Shown: positions 7,933 through 16,313 of the stretch, piece after piece
Layout of the letters: each line of letters opens with the position of its first letter
Numbering within the stretch: position 1 is the first letter of the stretch
Source of the DNA: JAFLBI01 sp964616465
GTDB taxonomy: Bacteria; Bacteroidota; Bacteroidia; Chitinophagales; Chitinophagaceae
DNA length: 64,000 nucleotides
Direction of reading: 5' to 3'
Assembly: GCA_964616465.1 (NCBI GenBank)
Contig: CAZTTO010000007.1
Location: forward strand, 62,001-126,000
The notes under the pieces: model-generated
Databases searched by the model: none
What the model was told of the DNA's origin: nothing
The model's input: only the letters and a program-made list of their open reading frames with translations
Position numbers and translations under genes: made by a program

Positions 7933-7945
7933 AGTTAAAATCTAT
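7931..7945. promoter_or_regulatory. OxyR-type operator overlapping oxyR start
   Basis: ATAGTTAAAATCTAT fits the enterobacterial OxyR half-site pattern ATAGnTnnnAnCTAT at every fixed position. It overlaps the oxyR start codon (7930-7932). A second, partial ATAG half-element starts at 7974 inside the katG promoter spacer. Whether Bacteroidota OxyR uses this motif is an assumption. Confidence 0.6.
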
Positions 7946-7965
7946 GTGATTATAAAAATAATCAA

Positions 7966-7997
7966 TTTGAATGATAGTTTTGTCTGGCGTAATTTTG
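7966..7997 (+). promoter_or_regulatory. katG promoter (-33 TTTG, -7 TAATTTTG)
   Basis: TTTG at 7966-7969 and TAATTTTG at 7990-7997 are separated by 20 bp, an exact match to the Bacteroidota primary-sigma consensus TTTG-N19-21-TAnnTTTG. Transcription would start near 8003, giving a leader of about 28 nt before katG. The ATAG at 7974 lies between the boxes, where OxyR could act. Confidence 0.75.
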
Positions 7998-8030
7998 ACA
8001 CGCGTATGACTTTTAAAAAAATGAAAGACT

Positions 8031-10256
8031 ATGGAAAATAACAATGTGTCGTACAACGTAAACGACCTTAGCAAATGCCCCTTCCACAATGGAAGTATGA
8101 AAAAAGGAACAGCTGGGTCAGCCCCAACTAACCGCGATTGGTGGCCGAATCAAATTAAGCTGAACATCTTACGCCAACATTCATCGTTGAGCAACCCAAT
8201 GGACCCTAACTTCAACTATGCAGAAGAATTCAAGAGCCTTGATTTAGCTGCTGTGAAGAAAGATTTAGAGGAACTCATGACCACTTCTCAAGATTGGTGG
8301 CCAGCAGATTATGGACATTATGGTCCGTTTATGATTCGTATGGCTTGGCACAGTGCAGGTACTTATAGAATTGCAGACGGTCGCGGTGGTGCTGGCGCAG
8401 GTACGCAACGTTTTGCGCCATTGAATAGCTGGCCCGATAACGCCAACCTCGATAAAGCACGCTTATTGCTTTGGCCTATTAAGCAGAAATATGGCAAAAA
8501 ACTGAGCTGGGCCGATTTAATGATTCTTGCCGGTAATGTGGCCTTGGAAAGCATGGGATTCAAAACATTTGGATTTGGGGGTGGAAGAGAAGATGTATGG
8601 GAACCTGAGGAAGACATTTATTGGGGTTCTGAATCTGAATGGTTGGGCGACAAACGCTATTCGGGTGATCGCGAATTAGAAAATCCACTTGGTGCGGTTC
8701 AAATGGGATTGATTTATGTGAACCCAGAAGGCCCTAATGGCAATCCTGATCCAATTGCAGCAGCACGCGATATTCGCGAAACATTTGCGCGCATGGCAAT
8801 GAATGATGAAGAAACAGTTGCGCTTATAGCAGGCGGACATACATTTGGTAAAACTCACGGAGCAGCAGACCCTTCAAAATATGTTGGTCGCGAGCCAGCA
8901 GCAGCAGCATTAGAAGAAATGAGCATGGGCTGGACCAATACTTTTGGAAAAGGAAATGCAGAAGATACCATTACAAGCGGATTAGAAGGCGCTTGGACCA
9001 GCACACCAGCTAAGTGGGGACATGAATATTTCAAGAACCTATTTGAATATGAGTGGGAATTAACAAAGAGTCCGGCAGGCGCCCATCAGTGGGTTGCAAA
9101 AAATGCGGAAGCAACTATTCCAGATGCACATGTAGCTGGTAAGCTCCACAAACCATTTATGCTTACTACCGATTTATCGCTTCGTTTTGACCCAGCCTAC
9201 GAAAAAATATCTCGCAGATTTTATGAAAATCCAGCTGAGTTCGAAGATGCTTTTGCTCGTGCATGGTTTAAATTAACTCACCGCGATATGGGGCCCCGTG
9301 CTCGCTATCTTGGTTCTGAAGTTCCAGCAGAAGAATTAATTTGGCAAGATCCAGTTCCAGCGGTGAACCATGAGTTAATCAATGAAGCTGATATCAATTC
9401 TCTCAAACAAACTTTACTCAACAGTGGACTATCTATTGCAGAATTAGTTTCTACGGCTTGGGCATCTGCATCAACTTTCCGCAACAGCGATAAACGAGGT
9501 GGAGCAAATGGAGCTCGTATTCGTTTAGCACCTCAAAAGTTTTGGGCAGTAAACCAACCTGCTCAATTAGCTAAAGTGCTGGATGCTATTGAAAAAATTC
9601 AACAAGACTTTCATGCTGCGCAAACTGGAAACAAAAAGGTTTCTATAGCAGATCTAATTGTCTTGGGTGGATGTGCTGCAATTGAAAAAGCGGCACAAGA
9701 TGCAGGCGTTGCAGTAAAAGTTCCATTTATACCCGGACGTACAGATGCTAGTCAAGAGCAAACAGATGTTGAAAGCTTTGCAGTATTAGAACCAAAGGCA
9801 GATGGTTTCCGCAATTATGCAAATGGACACCGTTGTGCAGCTATGGCAGAAGATATGCTCATTGATAAAGCACAACTGCTTACTTTAACTGCTCCTGAAA
9901 TGACTGCACTCATTGGTGGAATGCGCGTATTAGGTGCCAACTGGGATGGTTCTGCACATGGCGTATTTACAAATCGTGTAGGCGTGTTGAGCAATGATTT
10001 CTTCGTGAACTTGCTTGATTTAAATACAAAGTGGAAGGCTACATCTGAAATGGAAGATCTCTTTGAAGGCCGCGATCGCAAAACAGGCGACTTAAAGTGG
10101 ACAGGTACAAGAGCTGATCTTATTTTTGGAAGCAACACAGAATTACGTGGTGTAGCTGAAGTATATGGCTGCGCCGATGGTCACACCAAGTTTGTACATG
10201 ATTTTGTAGCAGCTTGGAATAAGGTGATGAATTTAGACAGATTTGATTTGGCTTAA
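8031..10256 (+). CDS. katG: Catalase-peroxidase KatG
   Basis: 741 residues, full length for the two-domain bacterial family. Haem enzyme that dismutates H2O2 and also oxidises organic donors. The distal triad Arg103-Trp106-His107 sits in RMAWHSAGTYR. LIYVNPEGPNG and RMAMNDEE carry the Tyr and Met (near 228 and 254) that with Trp106 form the family's Met-Tyr-Trp adduct. The proximal His is in AGGHTFGKTHG (near 269). The C-terminal half is the usual catalytically silent duplicate. No signal peptide, so cytoplasmic. Divergent from oxyR with a clear promoter, hence peroxide-inducible. Confidence 0.98.
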   Translation: MENNNVSYNVNDLSKCPFHNGSMKKGTAGSAPTNRDWWPNQIKLNILRQHSSLSNPMDPNFNYAEEFKSLDLAAVKKDLEELMTTSQDWWPADYGHYGPFMIRMAWHSAGTYRIADGRGGAGAGTQRFAPLNSWPDNANLDKARLLLWPIKQKYGKKLSWADLMILAGNVALESMGFKTFGFGGGREDVWEPEEDIYWGSESEWLGDKRYSGDRELENPLGAVQMGLIYVNPEGPNGNPDPIAAARDIRETFARMAMNDEETVALIAGGHTFGKTHGAADPSKYVGREPAAAALEEMSMGWTNTFGKGNAEDTITSGLEGAWTSTPAKWGHEYFKNLFEYEWELTKSPAGAHQWVAKNAEATIPDAHVAGKLHKPFMLTTDLSLRFDPAYEKISRRFYENPAEFEDAFARAWFKLTHRDMGPRARYLGSEVPAEELIWQDPVPAVNHELINEADINSLKQTLLNSGLSIAELVSTAWASASTFRNSDKRGGANGARIRLAPQKFWAVNQPAQLAKVLDAIEKIQQDFHAAQTGNKKVSIADLIVLGGCAAIEKAAQDAGVAVKVPFIPGRTDASQEQTDVESFAVLEPKADGFRNYANGHRCAAMAEDMLIDKAQLLTLTAPEMTALIGGMRVLGANWDGSAHGVFTNRVGVLSNDFFVNLLDLNTKWKATSEMEDLFEGRDRKTGDLKWTGTRADLIFGSNTELRGVAEVYGCADGHTKFVHDFVAAWNKVMNLDRFDLA

Positions 10257-10275
10257 TTAATAATCAAAAAAAAGC

Positions 10276-10308
10276 AAAGGGTATCACAAATTCATGTGGT
10301 ACCCTTTT
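10276..10308 (+). terminator. Terminator of katG
   Basis: Stem AAAGGGTA-TCAC / GTG-GTACCCTTT with an AT-rich loop followed by a T-run, 20 bp after the katG stop. It may also serve the convergent outer-membrane protein gene. Confidence 0.75.
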
Positions 10309-10349
10309 TTATCACTTGTATTAGTGTAAATACAGGCAGAGGAAACCAA

Positions 10350-10955
10350 CTAATTTTTTGATTGATTGATCTTATACATAAACCCAAATTGAAAACTTTG
10401 GAACATTGAAAGTCCAACGGAGGTTCTTCTTTGGTTTTCCTGATTCGTTTGCTTTGTCCACCCGTGTGCAATATTAAATCCACCCAAACTTGCTGTTAAT
10501 AGCCATTGTTCCCTTGTACCCACAGCATAATACAAAGCAGGTGTAACCCCTCCAAAAAATTGGTAATCTGTAAAGTTATTGATAGAAGTACCTCTAACTG
10601 AATGATCAACTATACCAAAGCCAGCATACTGTTGTAATAACCAACCCAATCTATCTTTAATAGGATGCCATTGTGTCAATTGCAAGGATGGTGATATGCT
10701 AAAGCTATTTTGTGTAGTGCTACCAGAAACAGATTGTGACCAACCAAAATTAAAGTTGATGCCAAGGGTTCTTTTATCGGCATAAGCCCATTGAAAATTT
10801 GGATTTAGATTAGAATTCGATTGCGAAAAACTACTACGTTGTTCATTCCAAAAATGGAAGCCAGCATTGGCACCCATTAATATATCTTTCTTTTTTACTT
10901 GTGCGAAAGCGCTAAAACTTATCAAAACACCCCAAAAACATAACATCCGTTTCAT
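10350..10955 (-). CDS. Secreted outer-membrane beta-barrel-like protein
   Basis: 201 residues with a signal peptide (MKRMLCFWGVLISFSAFAQ) followed by alternating hydrophobic/polar strands rich in Phe, Trp, Asn and Gly and a hydrophobic C-terminal strand (FQFGFMYKINQSK). This is the pattern of small outer-membrane barrels of Bacteroidota. No catalytic motif is visible. It stands alone, convergent with katG, with no obvious operon partner. Confidence 0.75.
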   Translation of the reverse strand: MKRMLCFWGVLISFSAFAQVKKKDILMGANAGFHFWNEQRSSFSQSNSNLNPNFQWAYADKRTLGINFNFGWSQSVSGSTTQNSFSISPSLQLTQWHPIKDRLGWLLQQYAGFGIVDHSVRGTSINNFTDYQFFGGVTPALYYAVGTREQWLLTASLGGFNIAHGWTKQTNQENQRRTSVGLSMFQSFQFGFMYKINQSKN

Positions 10956-11113
10956 AGCTAAAGAATTTGTAAATGCAACATTAATTCAAACAAATGACAC
11001 AATAAGATAAGTATCTGAAATAATAACTAAATTGAAATTAGTTGATTCAATGATTATAAACTCAGATAGAAAAGTTAAAATATCACCCTGAACGAACATT
11101 AACAAAATTGCAC

Positions 11114-11548
11114 CTAGTTTCCTGTTTCATCATAATAGGTATAGTCGCGCGTTATCTTACCTTTTACAACCGAGAAGATGGTACAAATAGGTAGTTCAAA
11201 TTTTTTTCCATCAGGAGCCGTACCAGTTGATATGAATTCTACAATGTAATGTTGTTGAGATGGATATATGTTTACAATACTATCTTGAACATCGGGTATG
11301 ATTTGTGCAAGTTGCGCATATTTAGTTTCAATTTCGGCTCTAGACTGTACAACAATTTTTGAACCGAAAGAAGGATCGCGCATCTGAACAGAGTCGGCAT
11401 ATAAAGCTGCCATTTGTTGCCATTCATGCCTATTGAAATGCTCAAAATAAGTTTCAATGATTTTTAGATTGGATTTTTCTTGTTTTATATCGTTACATGA
11501 AACCAAAATCATCGAAGAAAGTACAATAGAAAATAATTTGCTTTTCAT
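11114..11548 (-). CDS. Lipoprotein with SnoaL-like (NTF2-fold) domain
   Basis: 144 residues. N-terminal lipobox ILVSC gives a lipid-anchored cysteine at position 18. The rest (IIETYFEHFNRHEWQQMAALYADSVQMRDPSFG ... GTAPDGKKFELPICTIFSVVKGKI) matches the SnoaL/polyketide-cyclase-like NTF2 fold, often found in secreted proteins that bind small ligands. The substrate is unknown. It follows serS on the same strand, but a strong terminator lies between them, so it is probably a separate unit. Confidence 0.78.
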   Translation of the reverse strand: MKSKLFSIVLSSMILVSCNDIKQEKSNLKIIETYFEHFNRHEWQQMAALYADSVQMRDPSFGSKIVVQSRAEIETKYAQLAQIIPDVQDSIVNIYPSQQHYIVEFISTGTAPDGKKFELPICTIFSVVKGKITRDYTYYDETGN

Positions 11549-11598
11549 AAAAGTTGTTGAAGGGTTTGTTTGGTAAGTTATAACATATGAAAATAAAA

Positions 11599-11619
11599 AA
11601 CCCGCTTCGTAAGCGGGTT
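11599..11619 (-). terminator. Terminator of serS
   Basis: Perfect stem AACCCGCTT/AAGCGGGTT with a 3-nt loop. Read on the minus strand it is followed by TTTTTTATTTT, a standard intrinsic terminator 25 bp after the serS stop. Confidence 0.88.
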
Positions 11620-11643
11620 AATATTTTAAAACAAACAAAAAGA

Positions 11644-12915
11644 TTATTGAATCGTTGCCATTCCCATATACGACTGCAGAACAGCAGGCACTTTAATTCC
11701 ATCAACAGTTTGATGATTTTCTAAAATTCCAGCCACAATTCTTGGTAAAGCCAAACTACTTCCGTTTAAGCTATGTACGAATTGTGTTTTCCCTTCTTCA
11801 TCTTTAAACCTGCACTTCATACGATTGGCTTGAAATGATTCAAAATTGCTTACACTACTCACTTCTAACCAACGCTGTTGCGCAGTGCTGTAAATTTCAA
11901 AATCATAGGTGATTGCACTTGCAAATCCCATATCGCCTCCGCATAAACGTAAAATACGATAGGGCAATTCTAGACTTTGTACCAGCTTTTCTACATGTGC
12001 AACCATTTCATCTAAAACTTGGTGACTGTTTTCTGGACGAACCAGTTGAATGATTTCAACTTTTTCAAACTGGTGTAAACGATTCAGTCCGCGCACATCC
12101 TTACCATAGCTTCCGGCTTCACGTCTAAAACATGGACTGTATGCAGTCATTTTAATTGGAAGGTCGGTCGACTTTAACAATACATCTCTATACACATTGG
12201 TTACAGGTACTTCAGCCGTTGGAATTAAATAATATCCATCCTCAGGCATAAAATACATTTGGCCTTCTTTATCTGGCAACTGACCCGTTCCAAAACCAGA
12301 ATCTGCATTAACCAAATAAGGCGGCAGAAACTCTTCGTACCCTGCTGCAGTATTAAAATCTAAAAAGTATTGAATTAACGCTCTTTGCAATTTCGCTCCC
12401 TTTCCTCTGTAAAACGGAAAACCGCTTCCAGTAACCTTGTTACCAATTTCAAAATCTATTAATCCATATTTGGATGCTAAGTCCCAATGCGGCAAGCATC
12501 CTTCTGCAAGTTCTGGTATAGTTCCGCCTGTTCTAACCACCACATTCTCTTCTGGCGTTTTTCCTTCGGGCACTTCAGCCGCTGGCAAATTAGGAAGCAG
12601 TAATAAAATTTCCTGTAGCTGCGCATCCGTTTCTTGCAGCTGCTTCTTAAGAGGATCTAACCCAGCTTTTAATGCCGCAACCGCTTGCTTTTTCTCTTCT
12701 GCTGCATCACGCTCCCCTTTAGCCATGAGCTGACCAATTTCCTTGCTCCAAGTATTCACCTGCGACTGCTGCTGGTCGAATTCGGCTTGCAAACGTCTTC
12801 TTTGGTCATCTAATTGAACCACTTGGTCAACCAATTCCATTTTCTGAAACCTTTTAACCGCCAACCTTTCTTTTACCCATTCCGCCCGGGTTCTCAGCAC
12901 CTGCAGCTGTAACAT
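11644..12915 (-). CDS. serS: Seryl-tRNA synthetase
   Basis: 423 residues, normal family length. Charges tRNA-Ser with serine, and tRNA-Sec where present. The N-terminal coiled-coil arm (about 25-105) that grips the tRNA long variable arm is rich in Gln, Glu and Lys. The class II catalytic core has motif 2 FRREAGSYGKDVRGLNRLHQF and motif 3 NGSSLALPRIVAGILENHQ, with the serine-binding TAEVPVTN near 235. Monocistronic: bounded by a terminator downstream and a divergent gene upstream. Confidence 0.98.
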   Translation of the reverse strand: MLQLQVLRTRAEWVKERLAVKRFQKMELVDQVVQLDDQRRRLQAEFDQQQSQVNTWSKEIGQLMAKGERDAAEEKKQAVAALKAGLDPLKKQLQETDAQLQEILLLLPNLPAAEVPEGKTPEENVVVRTGGTIPELAEGCLPHWDLASKYGLIDFEIGNKVTGSGFPFYRGKGAKLQRALIQYFLDFNTAAGYEEFLPPYLVNADSGFGTGQLPDKEGQMYFMPEDGYYLIPTAEVPVTNVYRDVLLKSTDLPIKMTAYSPCFRREAGSYGKDVRGLNRLHQFEKVEIIQLVRPENSHQVLDEMVAHVEKLVQSLELPYRILRLCGGDMGFASAITYDFEIYSTAQQRWLEVSSVSNFESFQANRMKCRFKDEEGKTQFVHSLNGSSLALPRIVAGILENHQTVDGIKVPAVLQSYMGMATIQ

Positions 12916-12933
12916 AGCTCGTCAATTTTTTTG

Positions 12934-12941
12934 CAAATATA
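12934..12941 (-). promoter_or_regulatory. serS -7 box
   Basis: On the minus strand TATATTTG matches TAnnTTTG, 19 bp before the serS ATG. The nearest -33 TTTG is at 15-bp rather than 19-21-bp spacing, so only the -7 element is supported. Confidence 0.45.
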
Positions 12942-13017
12942 GTTGAACCGCTTGGGCAAATAGCCCTTTGGCAAAAGCGATTTTCTATAAAACAGCGGTT
13001 TACTGCATCTTTGCAGC

Positions 13018-13359
13018 ATGTTTGTACAAGACGATTTACAGCAACGCTGGTGGAATTTAGAGGCACAATTGGCGGAACGCTTTGGCAAAAAGCCCGATAT
13101 GGAAGCCATCTTGTTTTTAATAGGATTACAAGAAACAGGGTTTATACAGGAAAAAATTTCTAAAGAACAGAAACAGGATTTAATGCATGTGGCTGTTTGC
13201 ACCCTTCTACAAAATAGCGGTTATTTTATCCTAGAAGGTCATGATGCAGATGGCTGGCCTCATTTTAAACAAGTAAAAGAGCTGCCACCTTTGGCTTTAC
13301 ATGATCAAGAAAACTTTTTAAAAGATCATGTACTGTTGTATTTTGAACAACATCTCTAA
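13018..13359 (+). CDS. Conserved hypothetical protein, soluble
   Basis: 113 residues, no signal peptide or membrane segment; a compact acidic protein beginning MFVQDDLQQRWWNLEAQLAERFGKKPDMEAILFLIGLQE. It resembles small uncharacterised cytoplasmic proteins of Bacteroidota that sit beside housekeeping genes. Divergent from serS, with GCATCTTTG (one mismatch to the -7 box) just before its ATG. The cyclophilin gene starts 9 bp downstream, so they are probably co-transcribed. Function unknown. Confidence 0.75.
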   Translation: MFVQDDLQQRWWNLEAQLAERFGKKPDMEAILFLIGLQETGFIQEKISKEQKQDLMHVAVCTLLQNSGYFILEGHDADGWPHFKQVKELPPLALHDQENFLKDHVLLYFEQHL

Positions 13360-13367
13360 GCAACCAT

Positions 13368-14078
13368 ATGAAAAAAATTGCCCTTGTTTTTAGTTGGATT
13401 TTGTTCTTGTGCTTCAACACGCTGCATGCTCAAAAAAAGCAGCCACAATCGCCTTCAGCACCTTCAGAACCCATCATTGAAATTATTACACCCTTAGGTA
13501 CAATGAAAGCGAGGCTCTACAACCAAACGCCGCTACATCAACAAAGGTTTCTGCAACTCATTCAAGATAAATTTTATGACAGCCTTATTTTTCATAGGGT
13601 GATAGAGCAGTTTATGATTCAAGGGGGCGACCCAAACAGCAAATTCGCAACAGAAGAAACGCAATTGGGTGGTGGCACTTTATCTGGGGAAAGGATTCCT
13701 GCCGAGTTTCATCCTCAGCTTATACATAAAAGAGGTGCTTTGGCCATGGCTCGCGATAATAATCCGGAGAAATCGAGTTCTAATTGTCAGTTTTACATTG
13801 TTCAAGGAAAGGTGTTCGATAGTACTCTTTGGGCCAATTTAGCTGAACGTAAGCAAAGACAAGGGCAACAGGTGATGCCCTATACAGCTGCTCAAAAAGA
13901 GATTTACGAGAAAATAGGTGGAACGCCTCATTTAGACGGCGAATACACCGTTTTTGGAGAAGTTTTTAGCGGATTAGAAGTCATTGATAAGATAGCTGCC
14001 CTGCCTAAAACTCCACAAAATAGAACCACCCCAGATATTCGCATGAAAATTCGTGTAATAGGTTCTACTTCGCATTGA
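13368..14078 (+). CDS. Secreted cyclophilin-type peptidyl-prolyl isomerase
   Basis: 236 residues. Signal peptide MKKIALVFSWILFLCFNTLHAQ, then a single cyclophilin domain. The core motifs FHRVIEQFMIQGGDP (catalytic Arg in FHR) and GALAMARDNNPEKSSSNCQFYIV are present. It catalyses proline cis-trans isomerisation, here in the periplasm. A longer insert between QGKVFD and HLDGEYTVFGEV (TLWANLAERKQRQGQQ...) is typical of Bacteroidota versions. Nine bp after the 113-residue gene and 37 bp before gcvH, so the three may share a transcript. Confidence 0.93.
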   Translation: MKKIALVFSWILFLCFNTLHAQKKQPQSPSAPSEPIIEIITPLGTMKARLYNQTPLHQQRFLQLIQDKFYDSLIFHRVIEQFMIQGGDPNSKFATEETQLGGGTLSGERIPAEFHPQLIHKRGALAMARDNNPEKSSSNCQFYIVQGKVFDSTLWANLAERKQRQGQQVMPYTAAQKEIYEKIGGTPHLDGEYTVFGEVFSGLEVIDKIAALPKTPQNRTTPDIRMKIRVIGSTSH

Positions 14079-14115
14079 TTTTTATTGAATATTTGCAACA
14101 ACAAAAAATGCTACC

Positions 14116-14493
14116 ATGAACTTTCCAGAAAACCTGCGCTACACCAAGGATCATGAATGGATTCGCCTTGAAGGCAACATTGCTACAATTGGAATTACAG
14201 ACTTCGCTCAAAGAGAATTGGGTGATATTGTTTATGTGGATGTAAATACTTTAGGAAAATCTTTGCAAGCCGAAGAGGTATTTGGTACTGTTGAAGCTGT
14301 GAAAACTGTAAGTGATTTGTACTTACCTGTTGCAGGCACTATCAAAACTTTGAATCCACAACTTGAAGGTCAGCCTGAATTAGTGAACAATGACCCTTAT
14401 GGTGAAGGTTGGATGATTCAAATGGAAGTAAACAATCCTGCCGATGTAGATGCGCTTATGTCAAGCGAAGCTTATGCTGCATTGGTTGGCTAA
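14116..14493 (+). CDS. gcvH: Glycine cleavage system H protein
   Basis: 125 residues, normal length. Carries the lipoyl arm that shuttles the aminomethyl group between P, T and L proteins of the glycine cleavage complex. The lipoylation site is Lys63 in FGTVEAVKTVSDLYLP. N-terminal YTKDHEWI and the terminal NDPYGEGWMIQM are typical. The P and T proteins are not encoded in this window. Followed by a strong terminator. Confidence 0.97.
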   Translation: MNFPENLRYTKDHEWIRLEGNIATIGITDFAQRELGDIVYVDVNTLGKSLQAEEVFGTVEAVKTVSDLYLPVAGTIKTLNPQLEGQPELVNNDPYGEGWMIQMEVNNPADVDALMSSEAYAALVG

Positions 14494-14514
14494 TGGACCA
14501 AAAACTATCCTCAT

Positions 14515-14550
14515 AAAAAAATCCCGATGTAAAACACACCGGGATTTTTT
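14515..14550. terminator. Bidirectional terminator, gcvH / porin-like gene
   Basis: Stem ATCCCG/CGGGAT extended by an A-run before and a T-run after, between convergent genes. It can terminate both strands. Confidence 0.8.
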
Positions 14551-14568
14551 ATACCAATACTATTCAAA

Positions 14569-15321
14569 TTATAAGCCGCTGATGGTTAGTCCAATTGAAA
14601 AAGGACGAACAGGAGGCCCTTGTGTTTCTCTGAAAGTTTGTGTTAGCTGATAGGCCGCATGTAATGAAAAATTACCCAAACCAACCCTTGCAGTTGCACT
14701 TATACGAGTTCCATTCATATAACGTCTTCCGCTTTCTTTGGTAACAGCATTTCTGTCGCGCAATGCATTGCCATTGGCATCTTCAAAGCCCTTACCTTTT
14801 GTTTGTGCTTTCAGCATAGTACCGACACGCAAACCTATGGCGGCTTTGAAAGATTTATTTGGCTTATCTGGCTTTGAGAAATAGCGCAATTCCACCGGAA
14901 TTTCTGCATATACAGTGGTTAGTTTGTATTTATCAAACCTTGGCAAGGTATCCATTCTTCTAATTGGAATTTGAGGCGTGGTACCATTCAAATTGATTTG
15001 CATTCTATCAAAAAAGATATTGCTACTTCCCACCCCAACACCTAATCCAAGACTAAAACGAGGATCGGTCTTAAAAGGCTTGTCCAACATGAAATACAAA
15101 TTGAAATGCCTACTAAATCCACCACCCTGACGAATGGTATCTGGCCTGTTCATCCAAGTGTCAGCACCATATTGAATAAGCACATGATCACCCGGACGGT
15201 TACTTAAGTCAAGCTTACGCCAATCTTTTTTAGGCGCTTTCAGGCTGTCTTTCTTTTTTTCTTGTGCAAATGCACCTGTTAGCCATAAGAAGCTAACTAA
15301 TAATAGAGTTGTTTTTTTCAT
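14569..15321 (-). CDS. Outer-membrane beta-barrel protein (porin-like)
   Basis: 250 residues from ATG 15321, chosen because it opens a signal peptide (MKKTTLLLVSFLWLTGAFAQ); the frame extends upstream to 15372 without sense. The mature part begins with a charged KKKDSLKAPKKDWRKLDLSNRPGDH segment, then alternating strands (FSLGLGVGVGSSNIFFDRM, YAEIPVELRYFSKP, ISATARVGLGNFSLHAAYQL) and ends with a hydrophobic aromatic-poor strand. It resembles the outer-membrane beta-barrel family common in Bacteroidota. Substrate unknown. Monocistronic. Confidence 0.82.
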   Translation of the reverse strand: MKKTTLLLVSFLWLTGAFAQEKKKDSLKAPKKDWRKLDLSNRPGDHVLIQYGADTWMNRPDTIRQGGGFSRHFNLYFMLDKPFKTDPRFSLGLGVGVGSSNIFFDRMQINLNGTTPQIPIRRMDTLPRFDKYKLTTVYAEIPVELRYFSKPDKPNKSFKAAIGLRVGTMLKAQTKGKGFEDANGNALRDRNAVTKESGRRYMNGTRISATARVGLGNFSLHAAYQLTQTFRETQGPPVRPFSIGLTISGL

Positions 15322-15496
15322 GAATTCTGGTTGAACCAAATCGTTGGGCGCAAAAATAACTGAATTGTACACATAGATTGGGTTAAAAATTCCTCAATAC
15401 TATCAAATAGCTTTCATATTCAATCAATTGATGAACAATGATTATCTTTATGTTTTGGCAAGTTGAATACTTGTCGCCACTTCAATTAGGCTTGTT

Positions 15497-16279
15497 ATGA
15501 ATCAATTACAAGGCAAAAGGATTCTGATTGCAGAAGATGATTTTGTAAACCAAATGCTTATTAAACACTCCCTAGATGGTACTGGTGCAATTTTTGAAAT
15601 TGCTGGAAATGGGCGTGAAGCAGTCCAAAAACTTCAGAATGGAAACTTTGATATTATTTTGATGGACATAAACATGCCTGAAATGGATGGTTTTCAAGCA
15701 ACTAAATACATCCGTGAAAAGTTGAACAATTCCATACCTATTATTGCTATGACTGGTTGGAGTTCTAAAACCGAAACCAATAAGTTTGAAGAAACGGGTA
15801 TGAATGGCGTTCTTGCAAAACCATTTGGATTAGATGCATTTTATGAAACCCTCGAGAAAATATTTGCTACACTTCCAACTCAAGCTGCAACACCTGAACT
15901 TCCTCAAAATATTGCATATACTGAAGCCAACGACCTCGATCTAAGCATGCTGAATGAACTGGCAGGAAATGATGTGGAGTATAGAACAACTATCCTAAGC
16001 ATGTTTCTTGAAAGCTTACCAGAAACTATGCAGGCAATGGAGGAAGCATTGGCTAAAGGTGATTGGGAGACACTCCGACAAAGAGCACATTTTGCAAAAT
16101 CATCGCTTTCTGTTGTGAAAGTTGAAGAGCTTTGGAACTTAGCCCAATCAATTGAACAAAAGGCCAAGCACCAGCAAGACCTCGATCAAGTACCAGCACA
16201 AGTCACTCGCTTTAAAGAAAAACTGGCCCATATTTTAGTTGCTGTCCAAAAAGTTATGCAGGAACTAACTGGTTCATAA
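15497..16279 (+). CDS. Response regulator with C-terminal HPt domain
   Basis: 260 residues. Receiver domain 8-120 with Glu13-Asp14-Asp15, phospho-acceptor Asp57 in IILMDINMPEMDGFQA, Thr in AMTGWS and Lys in LAKPFG. A linker leads to an HPt domain whose phospho-histidine is His198 in RQRAHFAKSSL. No output or DNA-binding domain, so it acts as a phosphorelay intermediate between a hybrid kinase and another regulator. No kinase is adjacent, though two hybrid kinases lie elsewhere in the window. The glycosyltransferase gene starts 34 bp downstream. Confidence 0.93.
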   Translation: MNQLQGKRILIAEDDFVNQMLIKHSLDGTGAIFEIAGNGREAVQKLQNGNFDIILMDINMPEMDGFQATKYIREKLNNSIPIIAMTGWSSKTETNKFEETGMNGVLAKPFGLDAFYETLEKIFATLPTQAATPELPQNIAYTEANDLDLSMLNELAGNDVEYRTTILSMFLESLPETMQAMEEALAKGDWETLRQRAHFAKSSLSVVKVEELWNLAQSIEQKAKHQQDLDQVPAQVTRFKEKLAHILVAVQKVMQELTGS

Positions 16280-16313
16280 AGAGCATAATATTGCTTACAC
16301 ATAATTCAGCACT

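Noticed and set aside
8363..10138. Several minus-strand frames opposite katG
   Set aside because: Shadows of a fully motif-supported KatG gene; rich in Ser, Pro and Cys as expected for antisense frames.
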